Assembly: GCF_002159495.1 (NCBI RefSeq)
Contig: NZ_NFIT01000005.1
Coordinates: 124,001-188,000 of the forward strand
Direction of reading: 5' to 3'
Length of the DNA stretch: 64,000 bases
Origin: Olsenella sp. An293
GTDB taxonomy: Bacteria > Actinomycetota > Coriobacteriia > Coriobacteriales > Atopobiaceae
A program made the position numbers and the translations under genes. The number at the start of each line of letters is the position of its first letter. The first letter of the stretch is position 1. The notes beneath the pieces were generated by a model. That model was not told the DNA's origin. It saw only the letters and a program-made list of their open reading frames with translations, and did not search any database. Of this stretch, positions 51,962 to 62,880 are shown one piece after another.

Positions 51962-53572
51962 CTAGGCCAGCTCGTCCGCTTCCGGATACATGACGTGCTC
52001 GTCAACCGCGTCTTGGGCAAGGCCGATCACGTCGATGACGTCGGTTGCCATGACGGCGCGCGTACCCCTCCGCTCGGCGGCCAGCGAACCCGCGTAGCCG
52101 TGGACCTCGCAGACATAGGCGGCGAGAAGGGCGAGATCGACGCCGCCGCCGTGCTGGGCGAGGGCCGAGACCATCATGCCCGCCAGCACGTCCCCGGAGC
52201 CGGCGGTGGCGAGCGCGGCCGGGCCCGGCTTGGGCATGACCGCGCGCTCCACGCTCACGCAGCCGGTCGCCGTGCCCTTGGTGACGACGACGAGCTCGGA
52301 GCCCCCGTCCGACCAGACGATCTTGCGCGCCGCCTCGAGCTGGTCGACGAGCGAGTCGGGCGGGTTGGACGGAAGCCCGACGAGCCGTCCGAGCTCGTGG
52401 CGGTGCGGCGTGAGGATGAGGGGCGCGCCGCGGCGCGTGATCTCGGGAAACTCGGGCAGGGCACCGTCGGTGAGACGGGAGAGGCAGTTGAGGCCGTCGG
52501 CGTCGACGACGAGGGGCGCGCTGGTCTCGAGCAGCTTCGAAACGATCGCTGAGGTTCCGCTCGTCGTGCGCATTCCCGGACCAACGAGCACGGCCGAGGC
52601 GCGCTCGGCGAGCTTGGCCACGACGTCGCGCGCATCGGCCGAGATGGTCCCGTCGGACTCCTCGGGAAGGGGGACCACGGGGATCTCGAGCAGATGGGAC
52701 TGTGCCACGTAGGCCACCGAGGCCGGGACGGCCAGCGTCACGTAGCCGGCGCCCATGCGCGCGGCGGAGCGGGCGGCCATGATCGCGGCCCCCGGGAAGC
52801 GCCTCGACCCGCCAACGACGAGCACCGAGCCACGCGTGAACTTGTCGACCGCCATCGAGGGGGTCGGGAGCACGTCGAGGTAGTCGATGAGGTCGGTCCT
52901 CCAGGCAACGGGATCGGCGTCGATGACGAGGCGCTCGGTCTGCTCCGCGAGCGGCGCCACCACGATCGCGCCGCACACGTCACGGCCGTCGTCGGCGAGC
53001 AGGCCGGGCTTGAGGGCGAGCATCGTGACGGTCATGTCGGCGACGACGCAGCTCTTCGAGGCGTGCCCGGTCTGGGCCGAGAGGCCGCTCGGAACGTCGA
53101 CGGAGACCACGCGCGCCGAGCACGCGTTCACGCAGTCGATCCAGATGTCGAAGGGGGCGCGGACGTCCCCGTGAAAGCCCGTGCCCAGCATGCAGTCGAG
53201 GACGGCGTCCGCAGTCTCCAGCAGGCTCTCGAGCTCGTCGCGCGAGGGGCCGACCATGGGTTGGATTCCCGCGCGCACGGCGCTCTGGGCGACCTGCCGG
53301 GCAAGGTCGCCGGCGAGCTCGTCCGGGTCGACCGGCGTCACGACGGTGACGTTGGCGCCGTGGGCGTGCATCGCCTCGGCGGCGACCCAGCCGTCGCCGC
53401 CGTTGTTTCCAAGGCCGGCGAGCACCACGACGTTCTCGACGCCGCCGAGCTCCATGACCTCCTGCGCCGCGGCGCAACCGGCGCGGTGCATGAGCTCGGA
53501 GACGCTCACCCCCTCGCGCGTGAGGGCGACCTCGACGCACTTGACGTCCTCGATGTTGAGTACCGGCTGCAT
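51962..53572 (-). CDS. nnr: Bifunctional NAD(P)H-hydrate epimerase / ADP-dependent dehydratase
   Basis: 536 residues. The N-terminal epimerase (YjeF_N) shows VVVLAGLGNNGGDGWVAAEAM and VSVDVPSGLSAQTG; the C-terminal kinase-fold dehydratase shows VLVGPGMRTTSGTS, LILTPHRHELGRL, and ATAGSGDVLAGMMVSAL. It repairs hydrated NADH and NADPH. It lies between acpS (five-base gap) and alr, an arrangement shared by many Gram-positive genomes. Confidence 0.95.
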   Translation of the reverse strand: MQPVLNIEDVKCVEVALTREGVSVSELMHRAGCAAAQEVMELGGVENVVVLAGLGNNGGDGWVAAEAMHAHGANVTVVTPVDPDELAGDLARQVAQSAVRAGIQPMVGPSRDELESLLETADAVLDCMLGTGFHGDVRAPFDIWIDCVNACSARVVSVDVPSGLSAQTGHASKSCVVADMTVTMLALKPGLLADDGRDVCGAIVVAPLAEQTERLVIDADPVAWRTDLIDYLDVLPTPSMAVDKFTRGSVLVVGGSRRFPGAAIMAARSAARMGAGYVTLAVPASVAYVAQSHLLEIPVVPLPEESDGTISADARDVVAKLAERASAVLVGPGMRTTSGTSAIVSKLLETSAPLVVDADGLNCLSRLTDGALPEFPEITRRGAPLILTPHRHELGRLVGLPSNPPDSLVDQLEAARKIVWSDGGSELVVVTKGTATGCVSVERAVMPKPGPAALATAGSGDVLAGMMVSALAQHGGGVDLALLAAYVCEVHGYAGSLAAERRGTRAVMATDVIDVIGLAQDAVDEHVMYPEADELA

Positions 53573-53577
53573 GTCAT

Positions 53578-54117
53578 CTACTCCTTCGTAGCGTTCTTCT
53601 CGTCACGGCGCTCGTCGATGCCGCTCAGCGCCTCCTCCTGCACGCGCTCGAGCTCGTCGAGCACCGAGCGCGCCTCCTTGAACGAGGTTGCGAGCGCGCG
53701 GGCCGCCTCGTCACGGGCCGGCGGCACGGGGCGCACGTCATCGGTCACCGCGATGGCGTTGGCCACGGCAACGTCGTGGGTGTGCGAGATGGAGAGCGCG
53801 ATCTCACGCACCCCGCGCTCGCGGGCGATCTCGGCGGCACGCCCCGCGAGCACCGCGCGCGGCCGGCCCGACTCGTCGCGCGAGACGGAGACGTCACGCA
53901 GGCCAACGCCGTCCGAAAAGCCCGTGCCCAGCGCCTTGAGCACGGCCTCCCGCGCGGCGAACCGTGCGGCATAGTGCTCTGCGGGACGCGCGCTCTTCTC
54001 GCAATATGCGCGCTCCTCCTCCGTGAACACGCGCCTCACGAAGTTGGGCCGTCGCGCGATGACGCGCTCCATGCGCTCGATCTCGAGCATGTCCACGCCG
54101 ATGCCTGCCGTTGCCAT
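53578..54117 (-). CDS. acpS: Holo-[acyl-carrier-protein] synthase with C-terminal extension
   Basis: 179 residues. The first 125 are a normal AcpS: GIGVDMLEIERMERVI, EHYAARFAAREAVLKALGTG and ALSISHTHDVAVANAIA. It transfers phosphopantetheine from CoA to acyl carrier protein. The last 50 residues (PPARDEAARALATSFKEARSVLDELERVQEEALSGIDERRDEKNATKE, split here only for description) form a charged helix that the family normally lacks, perhaps a coiled coil. It starts two bases after glmS and ends five bases before nnr. Confidence 0.92.
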   Translation of the reverse strand: MATAGIGVDMLEIERMERVIARRPNFVRRVFTEEERAYCEKSARPAEHYAARFAAREAVLKALGTGFSDGVGLRDVSVSRDESGRPRAVLAGRAAEIARERGVREIALSISHTHDVAVANAIAVTDDVRPVPPARDEAARALATSFKEARSVLDELERVQEEALSGIDERRDEKNATKE

Positions 54118-54119
54118 AG

Positions 54120-55970
<1,851 letters not shown>

Positions 55971-56046
55971 GCGGAGCCTCCTCGTGTCTGCGTCTGGGGC
56001 ACGTCACGATTCTAGCAGCCCGAGGGGCGACGTGGCGTTTTCTCAC

Positions 56047-57384
56047 CTAGGCTTGAAACGGCTTGAGCGCCTCGAGCACGATGGCGTTGGCCTTGCGGCA
56101 GAGCTCGTCGGTCGGCGCCTCGGCGAGGGTGCGCACGAGCGGCTCGGTGCCGGACGCGCGCACGAGCACGCGGCCCTGACCGGCAAGGAACTCCTCGGCC
56201 TGCTTGACGGCGGCAAGGACGCCCTCGTCGCTCATGGCGGCGTCCTTGTCGCTCACGCGCACGTTGACGAGCTCCTGGGGGTAGAGCTTCACCGGGGCGC
56301 ACAGCTGCGAGAGCGTCTCGCGCTCGGCCCGCAGGACCTCCATGATGCGCAGAGAGGTCATGATGCCGTCGCCGGTGCACTCGATGTCGCCAAAGATGAT
56401 GTGGCCGGACTGCTCGCCGCCCAGGCTGTAGCCGTTCGCGCGCATGCAAGCATAGACGTTCTTGTCGCCCACCGCGGTCGTCTCGTAGGAGAGGCGCGCC
56501 TCGTCGAAGGCCTTGAACAGGCCGTAGTTGCTCATGACCGTGGGGACCACGGTGCCGGCGGTGAGCCGACCGTGCTTGTTGAGGTAGACGCCGCAGATGT
56601 AGAGGATCAGGTCGCCGTCGACGACGTTGCCACGCTCGTCCACGGCAAGGCAGCGGTCCGCGTCCCCGTCGTAGGCAAAGCCCACGTCGAGGCCCTGCTC
56701 GACCACGTGTCGGCGCAGGCGGTCGATGTGGGTGGAGCCGCAGTCCACGTTGATGTTGAAGCCGTCGGGGCTGTTGTTGATCACACGGACGTCGGCGCCA
56801 AGGGCGTCGAAGACGGGCTTGGCCACGGAGGAGGCCGCGCCGTTGGCGCAGTCGAGGCCGACCTTGACTCCCTGGAGCGAGAAGTTCGCGCTCGCGATGA
56901 GGTGCGCGATGTAGCGGTTGCGACCCTGCATGTAGTCGACCGTGCAGCCGATGGCGTCTCCGGTCGCCAGCGGCACCTCGCTCTTGCCGTCGATGTAGTC
57001 CTCGATGAGCTCGAGGACGTCCTCGTCCATCTTGTAGCCCTCGTCGTTGACGAGCTTGATGCCGTTGTCGGTGTAGGGGTTGTGGGAAGCGGTGATCATG
57101 ACGCCGCAGTCAAACGCGCCGTCGACGACCTCGTAGGAGACGCCGGGCGTGGGAATGACGTGAAGCATGTAGGCGTCCGCGCCAGAGGCCACCAGGCCCG
57201 AGACCAAGGCGGACTCGAACATGTAGCTCGAGCGGCGCGTGTCCTTGCCCAGCACGATGCGGGCCTTCCTGCCCTGCCGCGCCCCGTAGTACCAGCCCAC
57301 GAAGCGGCCGATCTTGTAGGCGTGCTCGACGTTGAGGCCCTCGTTGGCAACGCCACGGAAGCCGTCGGTGCCAAAGTACTTCAT
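56047..57384 (-). CDS. glmM: Phosphoglucosamine mutase
   Basis: 445 residues. KYFGTDGFRGVAN starts the chain; the phosphorylated Ser lies in ITASHNPYTDNGIK; the metal loop is YDGDADRCLAVD; the sugar loop GEQSGHIIF; and the phosphate-binding loop VRASGTEPLVRTL. It converts GlcN-6-P to GlcN-1-P, the substrate of GlmU. It is 76 bases upstream of glmS in the same direction, so the two may be one transcript; glmU is 30 kb away. Confidence 0.97.
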   Translation of the reverse strand: MKYFGTDGFRGVANEGLNVEHAYKIGRFVGWYYGARQGRKARIVLGKDTRRSSYMFESALVSGLVASGADAYMLHVIPTPGVSYEVVDGAFDCGVMITASHNPYTDNGIKLVNDEGYKMDEDVLELIEDYIDGKSEVPLATGDAIGCTVDYMQGRNRYIAHLIASANFSLQGVKVGLDCANGAASSVAKPVFDALGADVRVINNSPDGFNINVDCGSTHIDRLRRHVVEQGLDVGFAYDGDADRCLAVDERGNVVDGDLILYICGVYLNKHGRLTAGTVVPTVMSNYGLFKAFDEARLSYETTAVGDKNVYACMRANGYSLGGEQSGHIIFGDIECTGDGIMTSLRIMEVLRAERETLSQLCAPVKLYPQELVNVRVSDKDAAMSDEGVLAAVKQAEEFLAGQGRVLVRASGTEPLVRTLAEAPTDELCRKANAIVLEALKPFQA

Positions 57385-57489
57385 TGCCGTCCCCTTTCGC
57401 GCGCGGAACGCCCGGCATGGCCGAGCGGCATAATCCTCGTCCTATCCTACTCTCGACGAGCGCCCCGGCCCCGCGTTTCGTGCCCTTTT

Positions 57490-57526
57490 ACAAAAAATGG
57501 ACCCCCGGACGAAACCGAGGGTCCAT
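57490..57526 (-). terminator. Terminator of the rplM-rpsI operon
   Basis: TGGACCCCCGG (57498-57508) pairs with CCGAGGGTCCA (57515-57525) with one mismatch; the minus-strand tail is TTTTTTG. Confidence 0.92.
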
Positions 57527-57547
57527 GATGGCGCAACAAACGTGCCG

Positions 57548-57943
<396 letters not shown>

Positions 57944-57946
57944 CGG

Positions 57947-58387
57947 TTAGGCCCTCCAATCGATCTGGACGGGGTTCTGGGCCGTGTGCGGGTGCTCGGG
58001 GCCGGCGTAGACCTTGAGCTTGGTGCCCTGCTTGCGGCCGAGGGTGGTCTTGGGGAGCATGCCCTTGATGGCGTGCTCGACGACGCGCTCGGGGTGCTTC
58101 TCCATGGCCTCGCGGAAGCTCTCGAGCTTGAGGCCTCCGAGGTAGCCGGAGTAACGCCAGTACTGCTTGTGGTCAGCCTTGACGCCCGTGAGGACGACCT
58201 TGTCGGCGTTGATGACGACGACGAAGTCACCGGTGTCGGCGTTGGGGGTGTACTGGGGCTTGTTCTTGCCACGAAGGATCATGGCAGCCGTGGTGGCCAG
58301 ACGGCCGAGCGTCGCGCCCTCAGCGTCGATGAGCACCCACTTGCGCTCGACTTCGCCGTTCTTGGCGAACTGAGTCGACTTCTTCAC
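57947..58387 (-). CDS. rplM: Ribosomal protein L13 (uL13)
   Basis: 146 residues. [29 protein letters not shown] and [29 protein letters not shown] are typical. The start codon is GTG, after GGAGGAG. The leader is about 95 bases from a TATACT -10 box. The leader contains a CGGCGG...CCGCC hairpin near 58416-58437 that could be a ribosomal-protein control site, though I recognise no described L13 leader. Confidence 0.97.
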   Translation of the reverse strand: MKKSTQFAKNGEVERKWVLIDAEGATLGRLATTAAMILRGKNKPQYTPNADTGDFVVVINADKVVLTGVKADHKQYWRYSGYLGGLKLESFREAMEKHPERVVEHAIKGMLPKTTLGRKQGTKLKVYAGPEHPHTAQNPVQIDWRA

Positions 58388-58482
58388 TTGACTCCTCCTA
58401 CGTACCTACGTGATGGCGGCTTCTGGACAAACCGCCGTGCTTTCGTATCAGAGATTACGGGGCTCTGTGGAAAAGCTGTAAG

Positions 58483-58488
58483 AGTATA
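58483..58488 (-). promoter_or_regulatory. -10 box of the rplM-rpsI operon
   Basis: TATACT on the minus strand, about 95 bases before the GTG. No clear -35 at 17 bp. Confidence 0.5.
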
Positions 58489-58574
58489 GCGCATTGCGCC
58501 GCCGCTGAGCTGGAAATTATCACGCACACAAGCCGCACAAACGCCTGGGCGCGCGAACCGCACCCCTCAAGCGC

Positions 58575-58647
58575 TAACATGCACAGCTCCGGAAACGCCA
58601 TTTTCCGACCTGCGGATATATGAAAGTTAACGGAACTGTGCATGTTA
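58575..58647. repeat. Long inverted repeat after the GH31 gene
   Basis: TAACATGCACAGCTCCG (58575-58591) and CGGAACTGTGCATGTTA (58631-58647) pair with one mismatch around an AT-rich loop of about 39 bases. It has the same architecture as the CACGTG elements but different arm sequence. Confidence 0.8.
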
Positions 58648-58669
58648 TCCGCGCGAGATCGCACGCCCG

Positions 58670-61318
58670 TCAGCCGAGAAGCGCCACCCGCAGCGCGGCC
58701 TCGCGCACATCAACGCGCGCAAACCGCACGCTCACGCGCGGGGCGCCATGGGCCTCGGCCACCATCTCTGCCAGCAGGCGCTCGCCCGCGGGCGCCCAGG
58801 TCTCGACCGCGGGGGCCTCCTCGAAGAGCCACGCCGCCGTCCCCGGAGCGGGCTCGCCGTCCTCGAGCTCCTCGCGGCTTGTCACCTCGACCAGCTCCAG
58901 GCCCTTTTCGCCCGCCCAGGCGCGCACGGCCTCGGGGCGACCCTCGACCGTCGCCCGCAGCGTCACGCAGCGATGCGGCTCGAAGCCCTCGTAGCTGCCG
59001 CGCGCCGGCTCGACGAGCAGCACCGTCTCCCCGTCACGGCACGCGCACGAGCACGCCGTCGAGACGTGGCCGCCCGCCGTGGCTCCGTCGTCCTCGAACT
59101 CCACGTAACGGCTCTCCCCCGCCACGGGCCAGAAGTCAACGACGCGCCGCGTGCGGTCGAGGCCGCGCGGGTTGAGCGGGCCCGCGGGGCGCGGGTTGTT
59201 GTGCGGCTCCCACCTCGGCACGATCGAGCCGCCGCGCACGAACAGCGGCAGCTTCCACAGCGGCGCGTCAAAGCCGTCGAGCACCTGCCCGCCGCGATGC
59301 CGCGCCCCGGAGAAGAAGTCGAACCACACGTCATCCGGTCCGCCGGGAAGGTAGATGCCGTCGCGGACGTCGTTTCCGACGGCGTCGGCGCGCGTGTCGC
59401 GATAGATGGGCGCCACGAGCAGGGCGTCCCCGAGGAGAAACTCGTACTTCTCGGCCATCTCGCCGCGCGCCCGCTCGTCTGCCAGCAGCACCGAGCGGAC
59501 CATGGGCAGGCCGAGGTCGTCGTTGCCCTCCCAGCCCTCGACGCAGGAGGCCGATGCCGCGCAGGTGCGCAGATAGGACATCAGCGCGCTCTTGAGCTTG
59601 AGGTACATGCGGCAGATTCCCGTGTGGGGGTCGCCGCCCGCGTAGGGCAGCTTGGGAAGCGCCCCCCAGCCGTCCATGTCGAGCATGATGGGCGTGAGGG
59701 CCTTCCACTGGAAGTCGCGCGTCGCCACGAGGGCGTTGCCCCCGAAGATGCCGTCCAGGTCGGAGGCCACGTTGGGGTTGCCCGAGAGGCCCTGCCCGAT
59801 GTAGGTGGGCACGTGCATGCGAACGTACTCCCACCCAGACCCGTCCTGGTCTCCGGACCACACCGCCGCGTAGCGCTGCGTGCCCGCCCAGCCGTCCAGC
59901 GTGAGGACGAAGGGAAGCTGGCCCGTGCGCTCGAAGAGCATCTCGTGGCCCTGACGGGTGGCGTTGAGGCCAAAGGAGTAGCCCTCCCCGACCCACTCCT
60001 CGTCGGTCTTGAGCGCGCGGACGCCCGCGCGGGACACCTCCGCCGCAAAGTCGCGCAGGTTCTGCCAGGTGACGTCCGGATTGGGCGAGGGCGTGATCTG
60101 CGACTGGGCCCACAGGCCCACCTCCACGCCGCGCTCGTTGGCATAGGCCGAGAAGGACGCGAGGTTCTCCACGTTGGCCGCGATGGCGGCCAGGCGCTCG
60201 GGCGAGCTCTCCCCGTCCGCGCCCACGCCGCCCGTCATCTCGTAGCCGTTGTGACCGTAGCCGGCCCCGTAGCCGTCGTTGGGCAAGATCCAGCCGAGGG
60301 GCATGTCGTGCGCGGCGTGCTCGTCGATGACGGCACGGGCGGAGAACTCGTGGGGCGTCTGCCCGCGGTACCTCTCGGCCGAGGCAACGAGCACCTCGTC
60401 GGGACCGTTGAGCGACTCGGCAAGGTGCCCCTCGGGAACCACGTAGCCGCGTAGGCGCCCGAGCTCGTAGCGCGTCTCGCCCGGCCCGTCCGCCGGCGCC
60501 GATCCGCGCACGACCCACTCCTGGGCGCCCTCCCGCGGCTCGCGCGACCATGCGTCGCGGTTGTATGCGTTGAGATGCCCCAGGTAGAAGGCAAAGTCGG
60601 GCAGCAGCGCGGGAGCGCCCGTCACCTTGAAGTAGGCGCGAAGGATCGACTGGGCGACCTTCCGCAGGCCCGCGCCGGGGTCTTCGGCGACGAGCAGGTA
60701 CGCGTCAAAGACGGAGTCCTCGTGGGAGCAGGCGAGCGCCCCGTCCGTGGCGCCAAGGTCGTAGACGCCCGGGGCAAACGTACTTCTCAGCACGCCATAC
60801 CCGACGCTCGACCAGAAAAACGGGCTCGGGGAGGCCACGCCGCCATCGCCCCACTGGTTGCTGTTCATGGGCGTGGAGACGATGCGCACGACCCTGCCCG
60901 TCTGCTCGGCGTAGCCGTTTTGCGTGCCGCCGCCAAAGATGCGCTCGCCTGGGGCTCGCTCGAGCGTCTGCGTGGAGAGGCCCGTGCCGAGTTCCACCGG
61001 GGCCGCCTCGCGCATGACGGCGCGACCGCGACGGCGCAGCGTCATGCGGCCGTCCGCCTTGGCGAGAAGGACCTCGGTCCCGCCGGCGGAAACCGCGAGC
61101 GCGTCGCCCTCGTCGCGCACGGCGGCGACGGGATGAGCGTAGACGTCGGACTCGTCGGGCTGGGCCTGGATGCGCGTGACATGCTCCGGCGAGAGAGGGC
61201 GTGCATACGGCGCGAACTCACCTGCCGGGTCGATGGTCACCCGAACGATGGTCTCGTCGAGAAAGGCGATGCGACAGGGCAGGCCCTTCTCGCCGAAACT
61301 CACACGAACGTCAGTCAC
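58670..61318 (-). CDS. Glycoside hydrolase family 31
   Basis: 882 residues, no signal peptide. The GH31 core has the nucleophile Asp in GVRALKTDEEWVGEGYSFG and the acid/base region in AAVWSGDQDGSGWEYVR. PLGWILPNDGYGAGYGHNG precedes them. These flanking sequences differ from ordinary alpha-glucosidases and remind me of the GH31 alpha-N-acetylgalactosaminidases that act on mucin-type glycans; this is from memory and needs alignment. The family is sure; the substrate (alpha-glucoside, alpha-xyloside or alpha-GalNAc) is open. Without a signal peptide it would act on imported sugars. It ends with a long inverted repeat. Confidence 0.88.
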   Translation of the reverse strand: MTDVRVSFGEKGLPCRIAFLDETIVRVTIDPAGEFAPYARPLSPEHVTRIQAQPDESDVYAHPVAAVRDEGDALAVSAGGTEVLLAKADGRMTLRRRGRAVMREAAPVELGTGLSTQTLERAPGERIFGGGTQNGYAEQTGRVVRIVSTPMNSNQWGDGGVASPSPFFWSSVGYGVLRSTFAPGVYDLGATDGALACSHEDSVFDAYLLVAEDPGAGLRKVAQSILRAYFKVTGAPALLPDFAFYLGHLNAYNRDAWSREPREGAQEWVVRGSAPADGPGETRYELGRLRGYVVPEGHLAESLNGPDEVLVASAERYRGQTPHEFSARAVIDEHAAHDMPLGWILPNDGYGAGYGHNGYEMTGGVGADGESSPERLAAIAANVENLASFSAYANERGVEVGLWAQSQITPSPNPDVTWQNLRDFAAEVSRAGVRALKTDEEWVGEGYSFGLNATRQGHEMLFERTGQLPFVLTLDGWAGTQRYAAVWSGDQDGSGWEYVRMHVPTYIGQGLSGNPNVASDLDGIFGGNALVATRDFQWKALTPIMLDMDGWGALPKLPYAGGDPHTGICRMYLKLKSALMSYLRTCAASASCVEGWEGNDDLGLPMVRSVLLADERARGEMAEKYEFLLGDALLVAPIYRDTRADAVGNDVRDGIYLPGGPDDVWFDFFSGARHRGGQVLDGFDAPLWKLPLFVRGGSIVPRWEPHNNPRPAGPLNPRGLDRTRRVVDFWPVAGESRYVEFEDDGATAGGHVSTACSCACRDGETVLLVEPARGSYEGFEPHRCVTLRATVEGRPEAVRAWAGEKGLELVEVTSREELEDGEPAPGTAAWLFEEAPAVETWAPAGERLLAEMVAEAHGAPRVSVRFARVDVREAALRVALLG

Positions 61319-61347
61319 GTACCGCTCCTCCGTTGGTCGGGGACATT

Positions 61348-61378
61348 CTGCTAGTTGGGGACTGTCCCCAACTAGCAG
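61348..61378. repeat. Stop-codon palindrome after the patatin gene
   Basis: Perfect 31-base palindrome: CTG, CTAG, TTGGGGACTGTCCCCAA, CTAG, CAG. It contains the gene's last Cys codon and its TAG. Confidence 0.92.
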
Positions 61379-62274
61379 GCGCAGAGAAAGGCGTCGATCT
61401 CGGCGAGACGGGCCTGCGCCTGGCGGCGCCCCGCAATGTAGAGCGTGAGCAGCGACTCGCCGTCACGCGTCGAGGACCCCACCGTCACCGGCTCCTCCGG
61501 AGCGATGACGAGACACCGTCCCTCGCGCTCGAGCTCCCAGAGGCGCTCGCGCTGGGCGTTGTAGCGCTCGCCCCGCGTGCGCAGCGCCTCGAGGTAGTAG
61601 GGATAGCGGTCGTATCGGTGGGACTTGAGCGCGATGGCCTCCGAGCCGGCGCCGCGCGCGTAGGAGCGGTCGCGCGTGAGCACCACGAGGGCGCGCTCGG
61701 CAGGGACGTGCCCCTCGACCTCGCGCGCGCCGGGAAGGCCCATCGCCGTCTCGAAGGGGATGGAGTCCGTGGTGCCGCCGTCGAGGTAGCGATGCCCGTC
61801 AATCTCCACGATGCGCGAGACCGTGGGCAGGGAGGCCGAGGCGCGCACCTTCACGAGGTCCTCGGGGTAGCGTCGCACGGGCAGGTAGTCCGGGGCGCCG
61901 AAGGTGACGTCGGAGACGACGGCGTAGAAGGGCGTCTCGGACTCGTTGAACGTGTCGAGGTCGCAGGGGTCCAGGCGGTCCTGCACCTCGCCGTACATGA
62001 AGTCGACGCCCGCGACGTTGCCGGTCGTCGCGAACGACCAGAGCGACATGAAGCGCTTGTCGTCGCGAAAGGCCAGGATGTCACGCATGGTGCGGCCGAT
62101 CTGGCGCGAGCGAAAGTTGGAGCCGTTGACCGCCCCGGCAGAGACGCCCCAGATGCTCGAGAAGCCGTAGAGCCCACGCTCCTGCAGCACGTCGAGCACG
62201 CCCGCCGTGAACATGCCGCGAAAGCCGCCGCCCTCCAGCACGAGCGCCGGCACGCTGGTCTTCTCGGTTGCCAT
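61372..62274 (-). CDS. Patatin-like phospholipase
   Basis: 300 residues. The oxyanion loop GGGFRGMFTAGVLDVL, the nucleophile motif GVSAGA and the dyad Asp in YLDGGTTDSIP are all present, as in bacterial patatins such as RssA/YjjU types. No signal peptide or membrane helix. It is predicted to be a serine acyl hydrolase acting on lipids; the natural substrate is unknown. The ATG at 62274 follows GAGAGGGGAC; the frame stays open upstream towards the tmRNA without a site. The stop codon lies inside a perfect palindrome. Confidence 0.9.
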   Translation of the reverse strand: MATEKTSVPALVLEGGGFRGMFTAGVLDVLQERGLYGFSSIWGVSAGAVNGSNFRSRQIGRTMRDILAFRDDKRFMSLWSFATTGNVAGVDFMYGEVQDRLDPCDLDTFNESETPFYAVVSDVTFGAPDYLPVRRYPEDLVKVRASASLPTVSRIVEIDGHRYLDGGTTDSIPFETAMGLPGAREVEGHVPAERALVVLTRDRSYARGAGSEAIALKSHRYDRYPYYLEALRTRGERYNAQRERLWELEREGRCLVIAPEEPVTVGSSTRDGESLLTLYIAGRRQAQARLAEIDAFLCAC

Positions 62275-62357
62275 GACGTCCCCTCTCCGCGCCCCTCTCG
62301 ACGCGACTCGCAGGAAAAAGCGCCGGGGCCCCTGCGGGTCCCGGCGCGAAGCGTGCA

Positions 62358-62726
62358 TGGTGGAGGTGCGGAGAATCGAACTCCGGTCCAAAGCGGACCC
62401 CTGACAGGTGTCTCCAGGCTCAGTTACCGGTTAGGTCTTAGACGCCGCGCACCCGGCAACCCGCGCTTGGCGTCCCAGTCGGTTCAATCTTTTCGAGTGG
62501 CATACCGACCACGTCCGCTCGAGCATCTCCCTGAAATGACGTCTCCGAGGGAACGGGAGCGATCCCCACTTCGACGCGCCGCTATCTAATTAAGCGGCGA
62601 GAGCCAGCTGAGGCTCAAAAGAGTTGTTGTCGTCAATTCAATTTGACGGTACCCCTGTTTAACGTGGCGAGGAGACCACGGCCTGCTGCCCATCTCAGAC
62701 CCACCCTGTCGAAACCAGTCACCCCC
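62358..62726 (-). ncRNA. ssrA: Transfer-messenger RNA
   Basis: On the minus strand the 5' end GGGGGTGACTGGTTTCGACA and the 3' end GTTCGATTCTCCGCACCTCC-ACCA pair as a tRNA-like acceptor with encoded CCA. The mRNA-like part (62590-62634) reads DDNNSFEPQLALAA then TAA, TAA. The TTCGAT T-loop is complete. The tail LALAA is the usual degradation signal. Together with SmpB (not in the window) it rescues stalled ribosomes. Confidence 0.95.
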
Positions 62727-62834
62727 ACGGATGGAATGGGAAGACTGCCACCATGCGGCTGTCAACGTACGGGCCGCTCGCGCGACCGCAGGGGTATTCT
62801 ACCCGTTTTGCCCCCGACCGTGACAGACACCCAC

Positions 62835-62880
62835 GCCCCATGGGACGGATGCCTCCGGGGCATCCGTCCCACCTTGGGGC
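62835..62880 (-). terminator. Hairpin at the stop codon of the cell-wall hydrolase
   Basis: Inner stem GGGACGGATGCC (62842-62853) with GGCATCCGTCCC (62859-62870), outer GCCCCA/TGGGGC. Its outer end touches the stop codon (62880-62882). Confidence 0.8.

Noticed and set aside
55971-56046. A glmS ribozyme upstream of glmS
   Set aside because: The gap to glmM is only 76 bases and has none of the conserved core of the ribozyme.
62358-62420. A separate tRNA gene on the minus strand (GTTCGATTCTCCGCACCTCC with CCA)
   Set aside because: It is the 3' tRNA-like end of the tmRNA; the 5' half lies over 300 bases away and the tag frame is between.
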